In this document: positions 55,387 to 64,000 of the stretch, piece by piece
Layout of the letters: each line of letters begins with the position of its first letter
How positions within the stretch are numbered: position 1 is the stretch's first letter
Assembly: GCA_002786065.1 (NCBI GenBank)
Contig: NHNY01000006.1
Span: 744,001-808,000 of the forward strand
Source: Microcyclospora pomicola
Lineage: Eukaryota > Ascomycota > Dothideomycetes > Capnodiales
Length of the DNA: 64,000 bases
Direction of reading: 5' to 3'
Made by a program: the position numbers and the translations under genes
The notes under the pieces: model-generated
Told to the model about the DNA's origin: nothing
Databases searched by the model: none
Seen by the model: only the letters and a program-made list of their open reading frames with translations

Positions 55387-58300
55387 ATGCAAGACTTCAC
55401 TTCCTTCTCAACACCACCATATCAACGACGGCGGCTGCTCGCAGTTATGCCGCCACAAGCATCGGCCGCCGATATTTTGGCTTCCTTTGGTGCTGTTAAG
55501 TCACCAACATCGATCACCAAGCAGAGGAGGATGGATCAAGACTCATCTCGCGATTTGCGTCAGCGACGCAGTGATGTGAGCTATGCCCAGTCTGATAGCT
55601 CGAGCACTCAAGCTAGCCCTTTATCTGATCGGAGCTTTCACGAAGAAGCCATATCTTCAGCTACCTCAATCATCCCAATCAGTGACGATAGCGACAGCGA
55701 CGACGAGATCAGGGGTGTGTTTTACAACAATACAATACACAAGTGACCTTGCTGACAAGTCTACAGTGATCAGTCGTCCACGGGATTTTGGTAAACTCCC
55801 GGCCATCAGGTCAACAAGTAATGACGATGCCAACGGACTTCGGCGCTCCCTTCGCCGTTCGTCACCTCGTATCCCGCCGACCAAAGTCTTCAAGAAAGCA
55901 ACAAGCAAAAGGAAGAGCGCGCCGAGGAAGCTGCTCACCTCTAACACCAGTCGGGGCCACCCAGCGCTCGTCGCCGACACGGCTCGAAACAGAATCCGCC
56001 AGGGCATTCATGAGCATACCAAGCCAAAGCGCGACGCTTTCTACTTGGCTAACAAGGAATATTTCCTCCCCCTCTTGCCATCGACATCCTACATGGACAA
56101 GTTGCAGCGCCTGTCGTGTATGGCAGGAGATGAAGACGAGCCTCCGACCGTCGCCTATGAGCAAATCAGCCAGCCTGCTGGTGTGAAAGCTGTGATGAAG
56201 CCATATCAGCTCGAAGGCCTCTCTTTCCTCGTTCACATGCGCAGGAATGGCATGTCGTCGATCCTTGGTGATGAGATGGGCCTGGGCAAGACGCTCCAGA
56301 CTCTCTCGCTATTTCAGTATCTTGCCGAGACCGAAAAGCATGACAGCGGAGAGGATCGGCCTCACCTTGTTATCTGTCCACTCAGTGTCCTATCCTCCTG
56401 GATGAATGAGACACGCAAATGGGTACCGCATCTCAATGTCGTACGCTTCCAAGGCACCAAGACAGAACGTGAAAGACTTAAGCAAGAAATGCGCCCCACT
56501 CTCACAGGATCCAAACATCAAAAACATCCTAAGCACGGTGGTACTCGCTCGATCACCTCATCTCGAATCAATGTGATTGTCACCACATATGAGACGTTCG
56601 TCTCGGAGGCGAATTGGTTGAAGACCGCTTTTGCTTGGCGATACTGTGTTCTTGACGAGGGTCACAAGATCAAGAACGAGAAGTCTGACGTGTCGTCAGC
56701 TTTGCAAAGCTTGAAGGCCGAGTTTCGGTTGTTGCTCACTGGCACGCCACTGCAGAACAATCTGCACGAGATGTGGGCATTGTTACATTGGCTGTACCCT
56801 GATGTGTTCGGATTGGAGACCGCCGACATGTTCAAGCATGCCTTCGATCTGACTAGGGGCATGGCTTCCACCAAATTCATGGACGATGCGCGCAGCCTGC
56901 TCGAGCTCATAATGCTTCGACGCCTGAAGAGCAGCCCTGGCGTCAATCTTGGTCTACCTCCTAAGGAAGAAGTTCTTCTTTATGTGCCTTTGACACCCAT
57001 GCAGAGATTCTGGTATACACGACTGATCACCAAAGCTGATAACGCCGTACTGAACGACCTCTTCAAAGACGCAAAGTCCAAGGCAATCAAGACGATGAAA
57101 GAAGAGGAAAATGAACAGAAGCATCTTGCCATGCTCGAACAAGGCGTAGCAGCTGTAGATGCTCTCCAGCAGTCCCAAGGTACTAGTCATGCTGATGGCG
57201 TCTGGGCTGAATCTATTGAGATCATGCAAAAAGCCTGTGTCGCTGATAACAGCGCTGACACCAAGACCACCAACTACAAAAGGCTGATGAACCTACTCAT
57301 GCAGCTTCGTAAAGTTTGCAGTCACCCATATCTACTTCCGCACGCAGCTCCGGAACCATACCATCTGGGTGAGCATATCAAAACAGCATCAGGGAAATTC
57401 ATTGTGCTGGAGAAACTCATCCAGGAGCTTGTCATCCGACGAGGCAAGAAGATCCTCATATTTTCAGGCTTCACAATGACTTTGGACCTATGCGAGGATC
57501 TCTTAGCCCTCATGGGTGGCAATACTCACAAGCCTGCATTCCGGTATGCTCGACTTGATGGTGGCACTGGACGCGCTAGACGCAATCTCTCCATTCGCAC
57601 GTTCAATCATCGTGAGAGCGCCTGCAAAGTTATGCTGATATCGACACGAGCGGGCGGTCTCGGGATCAACCTGGCCACGGCCAGCGATGTGATTTTCATG
57701 GACGAAGATTGGAACCCGCAGATCACTTTACAGGCGGAGGCGCGCGCACATCGCATCGGACAGACCAACCCTGTCACTATCTACAAAATCTGCACCCAAG
57801 GTACCGTCGAGGAGCAAATGATGGGCAGGATCAGGAAGAAGCTCTACCTTTCTGCAAAGATCACCGAGTCGATGCGGAACATTCACTCCGTCGCGGGTCA
57901 GAAGGATGGCAGCAAGAAACGCAAGCGCGAGGCGCTCGACGACACCACTGCTGATGATGCTCCGCAGCTTGGCACCTCCCAGCTCATGACATTGATCAGA
58001 AAGGGGGCGCAAACTCTTGTCCGACCTGAAGTGGATGTCACGTCCATGCTTGGTTGGGACTTCGCAACAATGATCGAGCAGTGTCGTGATAAGCCTGATG
58101 ATGTTGAACGGTCCGGCACGGCGAGTGGAGATCTGGTTGCGGATGAGCAAGAATGGCTGAACACGATGGAACGTGTGGAGTGCGCCGTGTTCGAAGGCAA
58201 GAAGCTTCAGCGACAGTTGGAGGAGAAGGCCGAAGAAGCCGAGCTCTCGCGTGTCGACCGTCGTGTGGGCAAGAACACAACCGTCATGGTGGGAGGATTC

Positions 58301-58858
58301 GCCATCAACAAGGAATCCATGAACTGCGCCGACTGGGAGGCTGTCCCGACCATGGCAGGTAAAGACCCTCGCCTCGCGGAGCCTGTCAAGGTCAAGAAGG
58401 CGCCGATGGTCAACCAGGAGCACTGCCAAGTCTGCTTCGACGGCGGCCAGGTCTTCTGCTGCGACCGCTGCCCCCGCAGCTACCACGAAGCCTGCCTGAG
58501 CGACGAGATGAAGCGCAAACTCCACGGCTCCATGTCCTTCGCCTGCTCACAACACGAATGCGCGGATTGCGGCGCCAAGACCGCTGAGGCCGGCGGGCTG
58601 ATCTACCGCTGTCGCTGGTGTCAGAACGGGTACTGCGACGACTGTCTCGAGCCCCGATGGGACGAGATGCACCTGCTAGAGGAGACGCTGCCGGAGTTTG
58701 AGCTGTTGGGCTACGGACGTCAAGACACGGCGTGGTTCGTTGATTGTCCGGAGTGCGTCGAGCGGTGGGCCGTCGAACCGAACGACAGGATGTTCATGGA
58801 GAAGGAGAAGCGCCGGATCGATGAGCAGTACAAGAAGGCGTTGAAAGACGAGGCGTGA
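55387..58858 (+). CDS. SNF2-family chromatin remodeller with C-terminal PHD-type zinc fingers
   Basis: Nuclear ATP-dependent remodeller or translocase, 1139 residues from exons 55387-55714 and 55767-58858. The 52-nt intron (GTGTGT..CTACAG) joins SDDEIR to VISRPRDFGK. The ATPase has DEMGLGKT (residues about 278-285), DEGHKIKN (about 406), LLTGTPLQNN and, in the second lobe, STRAGGLGINL and HRIGQT. After a helical linker comes a PHD-like finger (CQVCFDGGQVFCCDRCPRSYH, from about 995) and a second Cys-rich finger (CADCGAK..CRWCQNGYCDDC). No SANT/SLIDE, bromo- or chromodomain is seen, so it is not ISWI, RSC or a full CHD protein. The head-to-head partner is Clr2-like. Confidence 0.9.
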
Positions 58859-59626
58859 TTAGACTGCACGTGCTCGCTTTTGCGCAACATTCTTCGACGC
58901 AGTCTTGTCTTGTGGGTACTTAAATCCTACGAAGGATTACTATTGTACTATACATTGGGAGGGTTGTATCTATACTTCAGAAAGATGGAAGATGAGGAGC
59001 CTTACGCATCGCTTGATAGCTGCTTATATTCCTCGTACCATCTTACAAACACCATTTCGCACCTCCCTTCACGTAAAGCTAGATACTATATCGGTCATGT
59101 CGGTGTCTCTCTGCATTCTTAACCACCATCAACCTCAGACTTGCTATGCTCCTCATACATATCCATCTCACTATCGAGCAACCTTGAACACAGATATTCC
59201 AACACGGGCAATAAAGGCGCGACTGAAGCCATGACGTATGTCCTCAAACAACAATGCTCTCCTGCATGCAGGCCCAGATTCATTTCTTCGAGATGAGAGA
59301 GCAGTCTCCACCTACCACAATCTCCCAGGAGCAGAAGTTTGAGGCTTCCAAGTTCCATTCGGCAGACGGCGAGCCGGGGACGTCTCCAAGGCGCAGGAGG
59401 GGGTATCTATACAACACAATTCCATTCGTTACAACCTTCTTTTCTTCATTCTTCGTTCTTCTTCCTCAATTCTTCTTCTTCCCTCTTTGCGACATGATCG
59501 GCCTTGTGTCAACTCCGTTCGACCGTTGATGTATCTCTTCCGGGACGGGGGTATAGCAGTCGGAATTTGAACATTTCCATCCAGAACCGTGCGGCCGTGG
59601 AGACTTTAGCGAGTTACGAAGGCAGC
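58859..59626. other. intergenic, convergent 3' ends
   Basis: AT-richer region between the SNF2 and acyl-CoA synthetase genes; T/C-rich run near 59435-59490. Nothing recognised. Confidence 0.5.
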
Positions 59627-61813
59627 TCATGACCCTCCGTAGGCCTTTTTGATGTCCCGCTTGTATTTCTCCGTCAGACCCCTTCGGTTCAATTTCTGCG
59701 CAGAGGTGATGAGACCCTGTCGATAACATTAGCGTCATGATCGCAACGAAGACACATCGCTCGTGAGACTTACATTCTGTGGGGTCCATTCCTCGTCCGT
59801 CAGCACGACGCCCTCGAGGATCTCGAAGGGCGCCAGACCCGCGGCGCGTCCGATGTTCTGCATCTCCTTGAGCACGGACACGTGCACCTTTTTGTCGTGG
59901 CAGAGCGTTTCTAATCCTTGGCTGGCGTCGCCGGCGATTTGCTGCAAGGCACGCTCGAGAGGGAACACGATCGCGATGGGTTTCTGCTGGTCCTGTGCGG
60001 CGTAGACGCAGATGTTGCCCACGCTGGGGCAAGACCGGTAGATGGACTCAAGCTTCTCCAGCGCGATATATTCGCCGTTGAGCGTCTTGACCAGGTTCTT
60101 CTTGCGGTCGACGATCTTCAACGCGCCTTTCTTGTCAAACACACCAATATCACCAGTCTTGAACCAGCCGTCCTTGGTGAAGGATTCTTCAGTCTCTTTC
60201 GGCAGATTCAAGTAGCCCAACGTCGCGACGGCTGCGCCGCGAATCCAGATCTCGCCGCTGGGAGGATCATTCGTCGAGAAGTACCCGGCTTCGGGAAAGT
60301 CGACAAGCTTAACCTCCACACCTCCTGTCAGTGCGCCCGCGCCAGAAGTGTTCCATGCGAGTGGATCCATCATCGCGCCGTTTGTGCATGTCTCAGTGAG
60401 ACCGTAGCCGATGATCAGTGGGGCGATGGCCATCGAGATGAAGCTTTGAGTTTCGACTGCAAGTGGTCCGCCACCGTTCATGGTCACACGCAAGCGACCG
60501 CCCGTTGCTGCTCGAACCTTTTTGAAAAGGATGTCATCGATCGGCCGTGTGCTGAGGCCATAGTATGATAGGTACGGCATCAGAAAGCTCTTCATCGCCA
60601 TGGCACCCCAGAAGATGCTGCGGATGATCAGACTCATGCCGTTGAGCTTGTTCATGACACCTTTCTTCACCGATTCCCATACTGCCGGAACGCCTACTAT
60701 GAGGGTGGGACGGAGCTCGGTGATATCGCCGCGACAGTTCTTCATCGATAGATCGGAGATGGTCTTCGGGTGGCCGTAGCCCATCGTGCCGCCCCAAAAC
60801 AGGCAAGCATTCTCGAAAACCAGCTCGAAGATATGTGCCAGCGGCAAGAACGTAAGCATGTCGTCTTTGGGACCTAGGTAGCGTCCGACCACAGCATCGA
60901 GGCCGGCCAGAGCACCGATGACGTTCCGGTGCGTGATCAGCACACCCTTCGGCGCGGCTACCGATCCAGACGTGTACATGATGCAAGCAAGGTCCGCAGG
61001 CTTCGGCGGCGATGGCGCGCGCTTCTGCTCGCCAAGTTGCAGGAACTCGCGCAAGCCATAAATGTTGAGGTGGGGGTGAGCATCCTTTAATTTCTGGATA
61101 TCTCCTTTGAGCTTCTCTGGCTCGGCCTTGCAGACGGGTGATTCATCATCGTTGTAAACGACGTGCTGAATCTCTTTGGCTTCTCGGAATGGTCTGATGA
61201 GCTTGGTGATGTTGTGCGGGTCGACGAAGATGACTTTGGCTCCGGTTTGCTGGAGAGAGTGCTTGAGCCCTTCCTCCCCGAGGGTATCATACGCCGTCAC
61301 AATAGCCAGATTCTGAGACCATGCGCCGTGTGCGAAAGCGAGCCAGAAGGGATGTGTTGCAGCGAACAGGTGGACCCGGTCCGGGTGTTGCAGGCCGAGT
61401 GAAGCGAAAGCAGAACCAATCTGTAGACATAGCTGTTCGAATTCGACGAACGACAAGTAGCTATAACCCGACAATTCGTAAAAGGACCAATGCTTGTCGA
61501 TTTCCTGCTCCTGGCCATCGACCATTTTCTTGACCTTCTTGACTTCCTCATGCATTCGCAGGAGTCGGCGGGTGCCAACAGCTTTGGCACTGCCCCACTT
61601 CTCACTGGACCGCCTCAGCAGGGCGAAGAGAGTGTCGACACCCTCCTCTGGCACCAGGGACAACCGATTCTTCTCTCGAATATGTCGTCGTGGGATAGTC
61701 TCGCCATCCACTTTGAGGCAGCCGGGCACCTCGGCCGTATATGGAGCACGGATGTACGTCCCCGGCTGAAGGGGCCCGGCCCTCAGATCGGTGCGGGTGA
61801 TCATGTCATCCAT
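59627..61813 (-). CDS. long-chain fatty acid-CoA ligase (Faa1/Faa4 type)
   Basis: ATP-dependent enzyme that activates long-chain fatty acids to acyl-CoA for lipid synthesis or oxidation. The protein is 709 residues from exons 59774-61813 and 59627-59716. The intron (GTAAGT..CGACAG) joins EEWTPQN to GLITSAQKLNRRGLTEKYK, restoring the conserved C-terminus. The AMP-binding P-loop is YTSGSVAAPKGVLITH, followed by GYGLTETCTNG, TGDIGVFDKKGALKIVDRKKN and NGEYIALEKLES. The length matches yeast Faa1 (700). It ends in GGS with no PTS1 signal, so a cytosolic or ER/lipid-droplet site is more likely than the peroxisome matrix. Confidence 0.94.
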
Positions 61814-62656
61814 ATCGACGACGGCGTGAGTGTACTATACAGATCCAAGAGGGAGATTTCTATCGCGCACAAGAAGTGCCAGCAAGCTCATCAAGAAAAG
61901 TGCTTCCAGGTGGGTGATCCGACGTTGTTGTAAGGCCACGAGCTTACGGCTTGGACGGGGAACATGGGGTGTCTTGCCACCAGCCCGTACGGCCGCACCG
62001 CCGTCACAGGAGGCTGGCAGCTCGGCTCTGATTAGTTTCTGCCTGCGGACTCGCACCGAGCGCTGTCCCAACAGCCTTGATGAGGCCAGAGCGCGGCGTA
62101 TATGGCCGTTGGACAACGATACGTAGCGGGTTTGTGGAGGGCCGTTTGCTGCAACGGGATGCAGAAGTCTGATATCGTTGAATTCGGCTGATCTTACCGC
62201 CGGGGAAGCTTTGTCTCCGCATTCCCAAGGCTGGACAGAGAGAGATAACGACGAACGACGGTGGATGGTCCATGCGTTGCTCGTTCACTTCATCTTTCGC
62301 ATACCACCGACTCCAGGTTCACGACCGATGTCTTCTCGGTATTATCATCGTATTCTTTGCTTGTAGTTGTTGGTTGGCAGCTAAACATCCAGCTCCCCCA
62401 ACTTTTGGCGCAATTCCGGGCAGGGCGGCAGATCGACAGGCCCATGCAGTCAATGCCAGGAATGGCGGGGTAGAAGAATCTGGAGAAATCGGATGATGAT
62501 GTCGTGCTACATGATGCATAGAAAGTTTGTCCGCCTAAGCTCATACTGCATACAGTACATCAATAGGTACATGTGAAGATCAGCTTCACGCAACACTAAG
62601 AATCGAACATCAAGGTCGTCGTCCACCAACTACCTCATCCCTCCCTCTCCGCCGCC
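61814..62656. other. divergent intergenic region
   Basis: It holds the promoters of the acyl-CoA synthetase (-) and the GT8 gene (+). No gene recognised. Confidence 0.5.
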
Positions 62657-63622
62657 ATGGCCTCCACCACCACCACCACCACCACCGCTCCCGACGATGC
62701 CATCCCCCACTCCAAAGTCTGGACCACCCTCATCACCAACACCGCCTACCTCTCCGGCCTGCTGACCCTCGACGCCTCGCTCAAATTCACCGGCTCCAAA
62801 TACCCGCTCGTCGCCCTCTACACCTCCACCTTCCCGCCGGAGGGGCTCGCCGCGCTCTCCCGCCGGGGCATCCCCCACCAGCAGATCCCCTACCTGCTAC
62901 CCACGACCTCGGCCGACTTCACGCACGACCCGCGCTTCTACGACTGCTGGTCGAAGCTAACGCCCTTCGGGCTGACGCAGTTCTCGCGCGTCGTCCAGCT
63001 CGACAGCGACATGCTCGTGCTGCGCAACATGGACGAGCTGATGGAGCTGCCGCTCGACGAGCCCGGGCTCCACGGCACGGGCTCGCGCGTCTTCGCCGCC
63101 AGCCACGCCTGCGTGTGCAATCCGCTGCAGAAGCCCCATTACCCGGCGGACTGGGTGCCGGGGAACTGCGCGTTCACCGCACAGCATGGCCATGCCGAAC
63201 AGGCGCAGACGGAGGGGGCGCCGGCGACGACAGGGCTGGGGATGCCGAACGGCGGGCTGCAGGTCGTCAACCCATCACAGGCGGTGTACGAGTTGATCCT
63301 GGAGGGGCTGCAGGATCCGAAGACGATGGCGTACGAGTTCGCGGACCAGAGCATGCTGGGGGATATGTTCAGTGGGCGGTGGGTGGCGCTGCCGTACGTG
63401 TACAACGCGCTCAAGACGTTGCGATGGAAGAACGTCCATGCCGAGATATGGCGGGACGAGGAGGTGAAGAACGTGCACTACATCTTGTCGCCGAAGCCGT
63501 GGGACGAGGGTGAAAAGGAGAAGGCGAAGGAGGGCAGGGATGAAACGCACCAGTGGTGGTGGGACGCCAATGACCGGCGGCTGAAGGAGGAGAAGGCGCG
63601 AGGTATTGATGATGGGTTTTAG
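62657..63622 (+). CDS. glycosyltransferase family 8 protein (glycogenin/galactinol-synthase-like)
   Basis: Nucleotide-sugar glycosyltransferase, 321 residues, one exon. The GT8 DxD motif is LDSDML (Asp116, Asp118), in the usual place after a Rossmann-like start (VWTTLITNTAYLSGLLTLDASLK). GNCAFTA, NGGLQVVNP and the late ADQSMLGDMF box are also typical. There is no signal peptide or membrane anchor, which suits a cytosolic GT8 rather than a Golgi enzyme. It starts with seven Thr codons from an ACC run. The sugar and acceptor are unknown. It lacks the C-terminal glycogen-synthase-binding tail expected of glycogenin, so glycogenin itself is unlikely. Confidence 0.87.
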   Translation: MASTTTTTTTAPDDAIPHSKVWTTLITNTAYLSGLLTLDASLKFTGSKYPLVALYTSTFPPEGLAALSRRGIPHQQIPYLLPTTSADFTHDPRFYDCWSKLTPFGLTQFSRVVQLDSDMLVLRNMDELMELPLDEPGLHGTGSRVFAASHACVCNPLQKPHYPADWVPGNCAFTAQHGHAEQAQTEGAPATTGLGMPNGGLQVVNPSQAVYELILEGLQDPKTMAYEFADQSMLGDMFSGRWVALPYVYNALKTLRWKNVHAEIWRDEEVKNVHYILSPKPWDEGEKEKAKEGRDETHQWWWDANDRRLKEEKARGIDDGF

Positions 63623-64000
63623 GAGACATGCACGGTCGGAAAGATCTAGACGATTCAACATGTACATTTTCATGGCTCATATTCGTGTGAGCATCTCCCT
63701 TCTGGTCTTCATCGTTTTCATCGTATATCATTGCCAAGCTTTGTTTCTGTTGCAATGCCTTTATCAAGTCAAAACCATCAACCAAAACTAGACCCCCAGG
63801 CGTACATATGTATCTCTCTTCCTGATCTTCGCATCAGTCGCCACATGGCCCCTCCTATCCACATCATTTGTGTTCAGATGCACGAAAGGCGACCAGGCTT
63901 CAAACGAGTCGTCGTTGACAGCTGGTCGGCTCTCGGTGAACGTTAAACTTCGTCAGACATGCAGAGTACTGTACGACACATCGACGGCAGGATTCTGCAA
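63623..64000. other. 3' flank of the GT8 gene, end of window
   Basis: No feature recognised before the window ends. Confidence 0.5.

Overview
The window looks like nuclear DNA of a filamentous ascomycete, most likely a Dothideomycete. Genes are dense and lie on both strands. Introns are short (about 50-150 nt) with GT..AG ends and CTAAC-type branch points. Fungal-only families are present: a Zn2Cys6 regulator, KTR mannosyltransferase, class III GH18 chitinase, DUF3112, a Clr2-like protein and PPG1. The class is inferred from gene content and style; nothing in the sequence proves the species. Nearly all exon joins given here were worked out by hand from frame, splice sites and family conservation.

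Layout. 0.5-19.9 kb is ordinary housekeeping territory: Zn2Cys6 factor (+), KTR/KRE2 mannosyltransferase (-), PAT1 mRNA-decay factor (+), DBP10 RNA helicase (-) head to head with RPA2 (+), a DUF202 membrane protein (-), an SGNH hydrolase with FN3-like repeats (+) and a large repeat-rich, GPI-type chitinase (-). 19.9-26.7 kb is a gene-poor, accessory-looking island. It holds a degenerate protein-kinase-like gene and an uncharacterised fungal gene, both with reading-frame problems. 26.7-34.7 kb carries an SDR, a DUF3112 membrane protein, a bacterial-looking HAD phosphatase and a Syn8-type SNARE, separated by long empty stretches. 34.7-43.7 kb carries a RING/TRAF-like protein, threonine synthase, PPG1 phosphatase, a tautomerase-like protein, a VAMP7/Nyv1-type R-SNARE and a small unassigned protein. 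44.4-63.6 kb carries a Yvc1-like TRP channel, an EIF1AD-like protein, ALG3, a Clr2-like silencing protein head to head with a SNF2/PHD remodeller, a long-chain acyl-CoA synthetase and a GT8 glycosyltransferase.

Functional themes. Several products act in the secretory and vacuolar system (KTR, ALG3, two SNAREs, Yvc1, DUF202). The Clr2-like and SNF2/PHD genes share one promoter region and could act in the same silencing pathway. No tRNA, rRNA, CRISPR array or intact mobile element was recognised. The points most worth a second look are the Clr2/SNF2-PHD pair, the bacterial-like HAD and SGNH-FN3 genes, the decaying kinase island, the MCB-type inverted repeat in the DBP10/RPA2 promoter and the two tandem-repeat arrays in the chitinase.
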